Assembly: GCA_002746155.1 (NCBI GenBank)
Contig: NVWF01000008.1
Span: 67,645-124,374 of the forward strand
DNA: 56,730 nt
Origin: Gammaproteobacteria bacterium
GTDB lineage: Bacteria; Pseudomonadota; Gammaproteobacteria; Enterobacterales; GCA-2746155
Direction of reading: 5' to 3'
Shown here: positions 25,657 to 33,507 of the stretch, one piece after another
Numbering within the stretch: position 1 is the first letter of the stretch
Layout of the letters: each line of letters begins with the position of its first letter
The notes under the pieces: model-generated
Seen by the model: the letters and a program-made list of their open reading frames with translations, nothing else
Told to the model about the DNA's origin: nothing
The model's database searches: none
Program-made: the position numbers and the translations under genes

Positions 25657-26847
25657 ATGGCAAATTTCAAGCAATCAACAATTTCAGCCAGAGCAGGAAT
25701 TGAAACAGAGACTCAACATGGCGACGTGACACCGGCATTACATTTGAGTAGTAACTTTACCTTTTCTGGATTTGGTCAACCCAGACAGTATGATTATAGT
25801 CGTTCAGGAAACCCAACAAGAGCCTTACTTGCTAAGACCTTAGCTGAACTTGAAAATGGTGCAGATGCTGTTATTACCTCTAGTGGAATGTCGGCTATTA
25901 CACTGGCCTTGCAATTGCTTAAACCAGCTGACCTTTTGATTGCCCCCCATGACTGTTACGGTGGAACCTTTCGATTGTTTACTAGCCTTGCTGAAAAAGG
26001 CGCATTTCGATTAAAGTTTGTTGATCAAACCGATAGCACTGCACTAGATGCTGCCATGGCTGAAAAGCCAGCTTTATTGTGGGTTGAATCACCTAGTAAT
26101 CCTCTGTTAAGAGTTGTTTGTATAAAAACGCTTGTGGAAAAAGCTAAATCCGTTGATGCACTAGTGCTAGTGGATAATACTTTTTTATCACCAGCTTTAC
26201 AGCAACCGCTAAATCTTGGTGCTGACCTAGTACTTCATTCAACCACCAAATACATTAATGGTCATAGTGATGTTGTTGGTGGAGCGATCATTGCGAAGGA
26301 CCCACAAATAGCTGAAGAGTTAGCCTTCTGGGGTAATTGTTTAGGTTTAACTGGCTCGCCTTTTGATAGCTTTCTAACACTGAGAGGTTTGAGAACTTTA
26401 AAGCCTCGCTTACGTCAGCATCAGGAAAATACTGCTGCCCTTGTTGAGTTATTGGTGGAACATCCTGCTGTGACCAGAGTGTATTACCCAGGGCTTAAAT
26501 CCGATCCAGGGCATGAAATAGCCTCTAAACAACAGTCGGGATTTGGTGCCATGATCAGTTTCGAACTAGCTGGTGATACTGCCAATGTTGAACAACTAGT
26601 CCATTCACTAGAGTTATTTTCATTAGCGGAATCTCTCGGTGGTGTTGAGTCGCTCATTGCCCATCCAGCAACCATGACCCATGCGTCCATGACTGCTGAA
26701 GCCAGAAAAACTGCGGGCATTAGTGAGCAACTCTTACGTTTGTCCGTTGGAATAGAAGATGCTGAAGACCTTTTAATTGATTTTAAGAGGGCTTTGGATA
26801 GCTGTTTATTAGCAGATAAATCTTTAAATGAAGTTCTTGCGGCCTAA
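25657..26847 (+). CDS. metB: Cystathionine gamma-synthase
   Basis: 396 residues from the ATG at 25657 (GAGAAA upstream); an in-frame GTG at 25645 is less likely. A PLP enzyme of the Cys/Met metabolism family: HLSSNFTFSGF, YDYSRSGNPTR, SGMSAI, DNTFLSPALQQPLNLGADLVLHS, and the PLP Lys in STTKYINGHSDVVGG. It condenses O-succinylhomoserine with cysteine to cystathionine. Met boxes and divergent metJ support MetB over methionine gamma-lyase or MetC. metL is not downstream; instead the gene overlaps a convergent MFS gene by 24 bases. Confidence 0.93.
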   Translation: MANFKQSTISARAGIETETQHGDVTPALHLSSNFTFSGFGQPRQYDYSRSGNPTRALLAKTLAELENGADAVITSSGMSAITLALQLLKPADLLIAPHDCYGGTFRLFTSLAEKGAFRLKFVDQTDSTALDAAMAEKPALLWVESPSNPLLRVVCIKTLVEKAKSVDALVLVDNTFLSPALQQPLNLGADLVLHSTTKYINGHSDVVGGAIIAKDPQIAEELAFWGNCLGLTGSPFDSFLTLRGLRTLKPRLRQHQENTAALVELLVEHPAVTRVYYPGLKSDPGHEIASKQQSGFGAMISFELAGDTANVEQLVHSLELFSLAESLGGVESLIAHPATMTHASMTAEARKTAGISEQLLRLSVGIEDAEDLLIDFKRALDSCLLADKSLNEVLAA

Positions 26848-28011
26848 GCGTCTAATGACTTCATTACCTTGACTAGGTATATCAGGAATTTTTCTAGAAA
26901 ATAGTAAGGAAGCAAAAGCTATCATGGCACCAAAGATGAATACTATGGATGGATTAATGAGCCAAATCAAACCAAAAGTTACTGGAATGATAATGGCTGC
27001 TATATGATTTATTGTAAAGCTAACGCCTGAGGTTGAAGCTATGTCAGCCGGATCAGCAATTTTCTGAAAGTAAGTCTTAATGGCAATTGCCATGGCAAAA
27101 AATACATGGTCTATAACATATAACATGGCTGCTACTTCAGAACTTTCCACGATGGCGTAACTTAAAAATATCACTATTAGACCTGAATACTCTAGGGTAA
27201 GGGCGTTTCGTTCACCAACTTTAGCAATGAACTTACCAATTTTTGGTGCTACATAGAGATTAATAAGATGATTAAGTAAAAATAATAAACTAATATCCGC
27301 AGCAGAATAGCCAAACTTTTCAACCATTAAAAATCCGGCAAAAACAATGAATATTTGTCGTCTTGCGCCACTTAAAAAAACCAGCACATAGTAAAGCCAA
27401 TAACGTTTTCTTAAGAATAGCTTTTTAGTTTGTTCAACGGGTGTTTTAAATGCGGGGTAGGCAAAACTGATAAATAGCACAAGTACTAAACCGATACCTC
27501 CAGCGACAAGATAAATCCATTGAAAGGCAATTGAAAATTTCTCAATTAAAACCCAAACTGAACTATAAACAAATAGCGAACTCATTGAGCCAATTGCTAG
27601 GAGTTTTCCTAAGAAGTAGGGCGTATCAGCTTTAGGTATCCATTGTAGGACTAGAGAATTTTTAATGGTTTCAAAATAATGGAAACCCATGGACATTAAA
27701 AAGGTTGTTGCGAGAAGTCCAATACTTGATGGAAAGAAACCAGTAAGTGCTACTCCAATAGATAAAACAGCAAGGGAGATAAGGGCTAAGATCTGTTCCT
27801 TTACAATCAATAACAGTAGCACTACAGTGAAAGCTAGAAAGCCCGGAATTTCCCTAACGCTCTGCAGAAGTCCGATATCTGCACCCGTGTAAGCTGCCTG
27901 CTCAAGGGCGAAGTTATTAAGCAGTACATGCCAAGTTGAAAAGGTTAAAGGCATGATGATCGACATGATCATCAGCATGGTGCGTTCGTTGAACCATTTA
28001 TTTGCTTGCAT
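26824..28011 (-). CDS. Major facilitator superfamily-like transporter
   Basis: 395 residues, about 11-12 membrane helices in two halves separated by a basic loop near residue 200 (KLFLRKRYWLYY). Segments such as REIPGFLAFTVVLLLLIV and LSGARRQIFIVFAGFLMVEKFG suggest an MFS fold, but I see no substrate-specific motif. It is convergent with metB, with 24 bases of overlap. A methionine-related substrate would be speculation. No clear ribosome-binding site is seen at the ATG at 28011. Confidence 0.75.
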   Translation of the reverse strand: MQANKWFNERTMLMIMSIIMPLTFSTWHVLLNNFALEQAAYTGADIGLLQSVREIPGFLAFTVVLLLLIVKEQILALISLAVLSIGVALTGFFPSSIGLLATTFLMSMGFHYFETIKNSLVLQWIPKADTPYFLGKLLAIGSMSSLFVYSSVWVLIEKFSIAFQWIYLVAGGIGLVLVLFISFAYPAFKTPVEQTKKLFLRKRYWLYYVLVFLSGARRQIFIVFAGFLMVEKFGYSAADISLLFLLNHLINLYVAPKIGKFIAKVGERNALTLEYSGLIVIFLSYAIVESSEVAAMLYVIDHVFFAMAIAIKTYFQKIADPADIASTSGVSFTINHIAAIIIPVTFGLIWLINPSIVFIFGAMIAFASLLFSRKIPDIPSQGNEVIRRLGRKNFI

Positions 28012-28078
28012 TATTTTCAGCTAGTATCTTGTTGAACATTTACGGCAATAATAACATTAATTCCCGTCATATCACTCT

Positions 28079-28122
28079 TTGATTCTCTTAAAGCTATAGA
28101 CTATTATACGAAACTATTCGTA
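28079..28122 (+). promoter_or_regulatory. Promoter and palindrome upstream of the Cys-rich lipoprotein
   Basis: TTGATT (28079-28084), a 17-base spacer and TATTAT (28102-28107). A palindrome follows at once: TACGAA, spacer ACTA, TTCGTA (28107-28122), covering the predicted start of transcription. Its position suggests repressor binding. The regulator is unknown. Confidence 0.5.
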
Positions 28123-28147
28123 GTAGTAACAATGAAGGATCTTAGAG

Positions 28148-28819
28148 ATGTTAAAAGAAGAAAAAAGCATGGACCTTAAAGCCAATAAAATACCTTTGAT
28201 CGTGTCGATTCTACTCTTTAGTGGGTTATTTAGTGGACTATTGTCTGGCTGTGGTCCGGTGATGAAAAATGTTACTGATTATATACCACCTACATCGGAC
28301 TCTGGCTTGGAATGCGTGGCAAGAGCTAACGATAGTCGTAATACCTGTCAGTCGGATAATGTGGTGGCCTTTCAACAGTGTAGCGAACAAGCTTCCTATG
28401 ATACTGAACAGCACTATGCTCAGGCAAAGGATATTTATACTGAAGCTCTTGAGCGTTATATTATTGACCATGAGCACTATGAAATAGCGTATCAAGAGTA
28501 TGAGCAGCAACAACAGCTTTTGATGAGTGAGGGAGAACTTGATTACATTCGATGCTCAAAGGATATCAATATGACTAGCATCAATAAATTTCCCGCCTGC
28601 AAGAAACTTTTGGATGCAGCGATAAAGAGAGCAAAAAAACTTTACGAGCCAAATTATCCAGCCAAACCCTATGCGCCTACTCGAGATAGAATCTTTAATC
28701 GTCTTAGGGCTAAATGTAAAGACACTGCATTGAATTGCGATCAGATCTTCAATCAATCATTTAGATCCTGTGGCGGTGTTATTACTAATCGACAAGTTTG
28801 CATAAGTAATTGCGATTAA
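28148..28819 (+). CDS. Cysteine-rich lipoprotein of unknown function
   Basis: 223 residues; GGAT site before the ATG at 28148, with a second ATG at 28169. A lipoprotein signal ends in LLSGC with lipidated Cys at residue 35. The mature part has ten more Cys (three at about 54-76, two near 137-150, five in the last 35 residues), a Tyr/Glu/Gln-rich helical middle (HYAQAKDIYTEALERY) and ends RQVCISNCD. The spacing suggests disulfides rather than haem or Fe-S ligands. I do not recognise a family. It stands alone, about 190 bases before the MscS-like gene. Confidence 0.8.
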   Translation: MLKEEKSMDLKANKIPLIVSILLFSGLFSGLLSGCGPVMKNVTDYIPPTSDSGLECVARANDSRNTCQSDNVVAFQQCSEQASYDTEQHYAQAKDIYTEALERYIIDHEHYEIAYQEYEQQQQLLMSEGELDYIRCSKDINMTSINKFPACKKLLDAAIKRAKKLYEPNYPAKPYAPTRDRIFNRLRAKCKDTALNCDQIFNQSFRSCGGVITNRQVCISNCD

Positions 28820-29011
28820 ATGTTTTTATAGAGTGAAATCTTTAATTAGACTCTAAACTTGAAGTAAATATGAGAAATGTGACCTAAGTAACGATTTTTT
28901 AAGATAATTTATATTATTTTTATCAGACTGATCTTGTTAGAATCGGCTTTATTAGCTATTATAAAGTATAACTTTAGCAATTCTTTTTCGTATTTTCCTC
29001 AAGGAGGGGTC

Positions 29012-30772
29012 ATGTCTGCCAGAAATGTAACACAGAACATTGTGTACTGGTTGATCACTGCTCTCTTAATTTCAGGTTTTACCTCTAGTTTATCATCAAC
29101 AAAAGCCGCTGAAATATCCCAAGAACAACCAGACGCTCCCATTGAAGCTAAAAAAGTTGAAGTCAGTGCTAAGTTGGAACAACAGCTTGCCAGTACCCGT
29201 AGTCGTCTAACTAATTTACTCACTTCACAACAACGAAAAGAAATTTTGTTGATTCAGCTGCAAAATGAATTAGTTAATGTAGAAAGTGAGAGTCTGAAAA
29301 TACAGCTTGATGAAGAAATAAAACAATTAAGGGCGGATATTATTCTAATACGAGATGATTTTAATCGAACCCTCACAGGAGGCATAGATAAAGTTAAACT
29401 GACTTCCGATGTGGAAGAAGTGTATAACTGGCGAACTGATCTAGAAGAGATTATGAAACCGATTTTTCGGAGCATGAAAGGTGTTACTGAAAAACCTCGA
29501 GAAATTGAAGGACTTCGATCTAAAACCAGTGTTTTAAAACGAAATATAGAACTAAGTGAATCAGCACTTAACTTTATTCAACAATTTAATAGCACAGAGT
29601 TACCCGAAGTATTTATGTCAAGAGTCGTTCAGGCAGAGCTAGACTGGTCTAGTCGTCATGAATCTCTCATAGAAGAGCTAGAAATAGTTGAATTTCAACT
29701 TCAAACCAGATTAGATGAAAGTTCTAACTTCTTTAAAAACTTCGGTGGAACCCTGCAAGATTTCGGAAAGGGAAGGGGCTTGTCTATAGTTCTCGCTTTA
29801 TTTGCTTTTTGGGTAGTTTGGTACTTTTTTATGCTACTACGCCGAGGGTACAATTATATAGCTGAGAAGAAAAAATTTAATATAGATTCAAATTTATCCT
29901 CACGTGTATTTTTCTATACCTATCAGATCTTCGCCTCTTTAATCGCTTTAACAGCCATGGTGCTGGTGTTTTATGTGAAGGGTGATTGGATAATGCTTGG
30001 TGTTACCATGTTGATACTGGTAACGATCTTCTTTTCCATTAAAAATTACTTTCCAAGATTTGTTGTTGAGACAAAGTTACTGCTCAATATTGGACCGGTG
30101 AGGGAAGGCGAGCGGGTGCTTTATGATGACATACCTTGGAAAGTTGAAACCATTGGTGTTTATACCATGCTCTTTAATCCTCTTTTAGTGGGCGGTAGGA
30201 TCAGAGTGCAGTTAAAAGAGTTGGTCGAGATGAATTCCCGCCCTTTCGCTGATTGTGAGTCTTGGTTTCCCTGTAGAGAGGGGGATATGCTGCTTATGCC
30301 TGAAGGTCGGCTAGTTAAAGTTGAATTCCAATCACCAGAATTTGTAAAGCTAAACTACACAGGCGGTGCCACCACCACCATCAGAACAGATGATTTCTTG
30401 TCCATGACCTTTACCAACTTGAGTGAAGAATCCTTTCGAGTATCCTCATTCTTTGGTGTTGACTATGGATTGCAGAAAACGGCTACCACTCGCGTAAAAT
30501 CAGTGTTCAGAGAAGAAATCCAAGAATATATTGAGAGTCAAAATTACGGTAAATATCTGAAAGTCCTACGTGTAGAATTTCATAAAGCTTCAGATTCAGC
30601 CTTGACTTACAAGATCATTGCAGACTTCCACGGCATAGCTGCAAGACATCATAATATCATTAAAAGGGCGCTGCAAAGCGCTGCTGTTGATGCGTGTAAT
30701 AAAAATGGTTGGTCTATTCCTTTCGACCAATTAACTCTTCATCAAGCTGAAGTCGCAGATAAGGTCAGTTAA
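29012..30772 (+). CDS. MscS-like mechanosensitive channel family membrane protein
   Basis: 586 residues from the ATG at 29012 with a perfect AAGGAGG; an upstream in-frame start at 28934 is rejected. A signal peptide (about 1-36) precedes a periplasmic coiled coil (about 50-220), three membrane helices (about 252-275, 292-312, 318-340), a beta domain (WFPCREGDMLLMPEGRLVKV) and an alpha/beta C-terminus like that of MscS. The pore helix lacks the usual Gly/Ala pattern, and residues 360-400 are unusual, so conductance is uncertain. Its stop lies 4 bases before the mobA start; the link may only be transcriptional. Confidence 0.65.
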   Translation: MSARNVTQNIVYWLITALLISGFTSSLSSTKAAEISQEQPDAPIEAKKVEVSAKLEQQLASTRSRLTNLLTSQQRKEILLIQLQNELVNVESESLKIQLDEEIKQLRADIILIRDDFNRTLTGGIDKVKLTSDVEEVYNWRTDLEEIMKPIFRSMKGVTEKPREIEGLRSKTSVLKRNIELSESALNFIQQFNSTELPEVFMSRVVQAELDWSSRHESLIEELEIVEFQLQTRLDESSNFFKNFGGTLQDFGKGRGLSIVLALFAFWVVWYFFMLLRRGYNYIAEKKKFNIDSNLSSRVFFYTYQIFASLIALTAMVLVFYVKGDWIMLGVTMLILVTIFFSIKNYFPRFVVETKLLLNIGPVREGERVLYDDIPWKVETIGVYTMLFNPLLVGGRIRVQLKELVEMNSRPFADCESWFPCREGDMLLMPEGRLVKVEFQSPEFVKLNYTGGATTTIRTDDFLSMTFTNLSEESFRVSSFFGVDYGLQKTATTRVKSVFREEIQEYIESQNYGKYLKVLRVEFHKASDSALTYKIIADFHGIAARHHNIIKRALQSAAVDACNKNGWSIPFDQLTLHQAEVADKVS

Positions 30773-30776
30773 TCTT

Positions 30777-31343
30777 TTGAAAACGGTCGGAGTTGTACTT
30801 GCAGGCGGATTATCATCTCGTATGCTTGAAGATAAGTCGCAACTTATCTGGCAGCAAAATACGCTTTTGGAGCACACAAAAAAGCTCTTAGAGAAAGCTG
30901 GCTGCTCAGAGGTCATTGTAAGCCATAATCAACTTCAAGCCTGTGTTAAAGATCGCTATCTTCAATCGGGCCCCCTTGCAGGAATAGAGGCTAGTTTAGC
31001 TTACATAGCTGAGAACATCTCCGACGTTGATTTCATGCTGATCATGCCGGTGGATATGCCCTTGGTGCCTAAACAATTATTAACGGAGCTTATGCAAAAG
31101 GCAGTAAAAGATAAAGCTATCTATTACCCCTTAGGTCGATTTCCATTATTACTGCCCGTTGGAGATAAATTATCAAAACTACTCATGGAAATACTCGAAA
31201 AGAGTGATGGAGGAAAGGCAGCTTCGATTAAGAAACTGCTGTCACATTTTGATAATCTCATACTACCCCTTGATAAAGATCAGCAAAATGTATTTTTTAA
31301 CTGCAATACGCCAGAACAATGGCGCAGTTTGTCGTCAAACTAG
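30777..31343 (+). CDS. mobA: Molybdenum cofactor guanylyltransferase
   Basis: 188 residues with a TTG start at 30777. TTG is needed because the nucleotide-binding LAGGLSSRM begins 8 residues in, no ATG or GTG precedes it, and the preceding gene's stop bounds the frame. Also seen: SGPLAGIEASL, Mg-binding MPVDMPLVP and the C-terminal FNCNTPEQW. MobA joins GMP to molybdopterin to make the bis-MGD precursor for DMSO-reductase-type enzymes. moaB follows 128 bases downstream; other moa/moe genes are outside the window. Confidence 0.92.
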   Translation: MKTVGVVLAGGLSSRMLEDKSQLIWQQNTLLEHTKKLLEKAGCSEVIVSHNQLQACVKDRYLQSGPLAGIEASLAYIAENISDVDFMLIMPVDMPLVPKQLLTELMQKAVKDKAIYYPLGRFPLLLPVGDKLSKLLMEILEKSDGGKAASIKKLLSHFDNLILPLDKDQQNVFFNCNTPEQWRSLSSN

Positions 31344-31471
31344 GTACAATTCACTGGTTATAAATGACTAGCTCTAAAATTACTTGCCCCAAATATGACT
31401 ATGTCTAGTCTTGCTGAAACATGCTGCTTGAGGTGAAACGGGTATATTGAAATAATGAAGGTGTAATTACC

Positions 31472-32017
31472 ATGGCAGGACATGCAAAAAGAGACTTCTC
31501 ACCTCTAAATATAGCGGTGTTAACAGTTTCAGATTCAAGATCCTTTGAAACAGATACATCGGGTGCCTTGCTAGAAGAAAGACTATTAGCGGCTGGCCAT
31601 CTTTTAGCGGGTCGAGAAATATGCATCGATGATGTTTATCAACTTAGAGCGGTAGTTTCAAAGTGGATTGCATCAAAAGATGTACAGGTGGTGTTAGTGA
31701 CAGGCGGCACTGGTTTTACAGCAAGAGATACTACACCAGAAGCTTTAATCCCTCTATTTGATAAGCCTGTGGAGGGCTTTGGAGAACTTTTTAGAAGTAT
31801 TTCTTATCAGGAGATAGGCACTTCCACTATTCAATCACGCGCAGTTGCAGGCATGGCTAATCAGACGGTTATCTTTTGTATGCCGGGTTCAACGGGAGCC
31901 TGTGCTACGGGCTGGGATAATATCTTAGCCGATCAGCTAAATGCAGAGCATGGACCTTGCAATTTTGTTATGCACCTGAAGTCCAGTGAAACAGAAGCTT
32001 GCGAGACTCGAGGTTAG
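31472..32017 (+). CDS. moaB: Molybdenum cofactor biosynthesis protein B
   Basis: 181 residues, GAAGGTG upstream. MogA/MoaB fold: NIAVLTVSDSRSFETDTSG, VVLVTGGTGFTARDTTPEAL and FCMPGSTGACATGWDNIL. The TARDTTPEA form and C-terminal region match MoaB, which in some organisms adenylylates molybdopterin in place of MogA. It shares a strand and pathway with mobA. Confidence 0.92.
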   Translation: MAGHAKRDFSPLNIAVLTVSDSRSFETDTSGALLEERLLAAGHLLAGREICIDDVYQLRAVVSKWIASKDVQVVLVTGGTGFTARDTTPEALIPLFDKPVEGFGELFRSISYQEIGTSTIQSRAVAGMANQTVIFCMPGSTGACATGWDNILADQLNAEHGPCNFVMHLKSSETEACETRG

Positions 32018-32019
32018 TT

Positions 32020-32409
32020 CTAAATGATAGAGGTCAAGATTCCTAAGGGATTATGGGCTCTAGCAATGCTGTACATAAATAAAATTGTCATAACAGCTAA
32101 AATAAAACTAACTAGTTGTGCCTTATAATGGTTCACTCTATTAAGTGCAATAACGCCAAGTAGAATGTAGGCAACTAACAGACTCAGTTTGACAGCAAGC
32201 CAAGACTGATTGGTTGGATACTGCTGTAGTATAACCATTAGAGTTACCCCTGAAGCGAGCAATAAACTGTCTATAATCGGGGGAATAATGCGAAAAATTT
32301 TATGGCGGTAATGGTTATTTTTAAGCAGCATTAAAATTCCGCGGCTAATAAAAATAATAAAACTCAGCGCAACTAGAACAAGATGAAGATTCTTGATGGT
32401 TATATACAT
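32020..32409 (-). CDS. SirB2-like four-helix membrane protein
   Basis: 129 residues with four membrane helices (about 5-22, 45-62, 72-90, 100-118). The start MYITIKNLHLVLVALSFIIF and the HKIFRIIPPIIDSLLL segment match the SirB/SirB2 family, whose biochemical role is not settled. It ends 2 bases after moaB, convergent with it. No ribosome-binding site is evident. Confidence 0.75.
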   Translation of the reverse strand: MYITIKNLHLVLVALSFIIFISRGILMLLKNNHYRHKIFRIIPPIIDSLLLASGVTLMVILQQYPTNQSWLAVKLSLLVAYILLGVIALNRVNHYKAQLVSFILAVMTILFMYSIARAHNPLGILTSII

Positions 32410-32499
32410 AATAAAAATATAAAATATATAGCCAATAACTACAAGGGAAGAATATGAACGAGACCAATGGGATGATTTTCAGAAGATCTAAGTCTATAC

Positions 32500-32520
32500 T
32501 GTATTCTTTAAACGAATACA
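32500..32520. promoter_or_regulatory. Perfect inverted repeat upstream of the DUF4399 gene
   Basis: Arms TGTATTC and GAATACA with a 7-base spacer (TTTAAAC). It follows a good -10 TATACT (32495-32500) with a weak -35, placing the repeat over the transcription start, 13 bases before the start codon. It may be an operator or, in RNA, a leader hairpin. Confidence 0.5.
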
Positions 32521-32533
32521 TGAGGTGTTAATT

Positions 32534-32974
32534 ATGAAGCGAATCACTCTTTTACTTTGCTTGTGTCTAGTGAGTTCAAACCTTGTTATCCAAGCCTATG
32601 ATGCTGATAACAAACCTATGAAAAAAGATGCTGATGTTAAAATATATTTTATCGAACTTAATAATGGTCAGACAGTCTCTAAAACTTTTACCGTGAAATT
32701 TGGATTAGAAGGTTTTGGCATTGCACCGGCAGGTACAGATAAAGAAAATACTGGTCATCATCATTTGTTGATTGATACTAAAGAACTACCTGATTTGAGT
32801 AAAATGCTTCCCGCAACTGACAAAATCATACATTTTGGAGGAGGGCAGACTGAGACGGAATTAACCCTTGAACCGGGTAAACATACCTTACAACTCTTGC
32901 TTGGAGATTATCAGCATATTGCCCATGCAAAGCCTATTTTTTCTAAGAAAATTACCATTATTGTAAAAGAATAA
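32534..32974 (+). CDS. Secreted DUF4399 protein
   Basis: 146 residues from the ATG at 32534 (GAGG 8 bases upstream); an earlier GTG at 32525 overlaps that site. A signal peptide (about 1-21) is followed by one beta-rich DUF4399 domain with VKFGLEGFGIAPAG, NTGHHHLLID and the C-terminal LGDYQHIAHAKPI. The conserved His cluster suggests metal binding (inference). No function is established for the family. The gene appears monocistronic. Confidence 0.85.
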   Translation: MKRITLLLCLCLVSSNLVIQAYDADNKPMKKDADVKIYFIELNNGQTVSKTFTVKFGLEGFGIAPAGTDKENTGHHHLLIDTKELPDLSKMLPATDKIIHFGGGQTETELTLEPGKHTLQLLLGDYQHIAHAKPIFSKKITIIVKE

Positions 32975-33015
32975 CTTAACTAGGTTTTATTTTACTGGGT
33001 AATACTTGATGGTCA

Positions 33016-33507
33016 TTACTGAGCTTCAGCTACTAACTTAAGATATAACTCTCGTTGTATTGCTGCTCGTTTATCGGACTCAGCGAGTATGGCTGGCCAC
33101 TCAGGGTGTTGCCTCAGTTGTTTATACATAGCTTGAAATTTTATGCTAGAGCTAATGATGTAGTGCTTAGTCATGGCTTGTTTTAAATTCGCGATAGCTT
33201 TTGCAATATCACCTTCAAGATAGGCGATTTCCATTACTCTTAGTTCTGTCGGATTAAATCCCCAGCGTTGCATTTTAGCTTCTATTGCTGAAGATAAAAT
33301 AGTTTTAGCTTTTGTCAATAAAACCTCTGCTGCTTCAGTTTCACCTACCTGAAGATAACTGTATATTCTCTGAGCATCGGTCTCCCAGAGCTCTGTTAAC
33401 TTGAAATATTTACTGGCCTCACTGTAGTTTTCAGTGGTGGCTTCTGCGAGTGCACGAATGAGTAATCCCAGTGAATCATTATCATTACGTGGGTATACTT
33501 CTCTGAC
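33016..33507 (-). pseudogene. In-frame continuation of the TPR gene after an internal TAA
   Basis: Immediately after the TAA at 33508-33510 the same minus-strand frame stays open for 163 codons to the stop at 33016. The translation reads on as TPR-like helices (ASKYFKLTELWETDAQRIY, LKQAMTKHY, FQAMYKQLRQHPEW). With the upstream part it would give about 712 residues, close to what I recall for related TolB/FlgO-like TPR proteins. The only internal start (TTG at 33318) has no clear site. Either the gene carries a recent nonsense mutation, or the stop is read through. Confidence 0.7.

Noticed and set aside
28934-29011. N-terminal extension of the MscS-like protein
   Set aside because: A perfect AAGGAGG precedes the ATG at 29012, and a signal peptide starts there.
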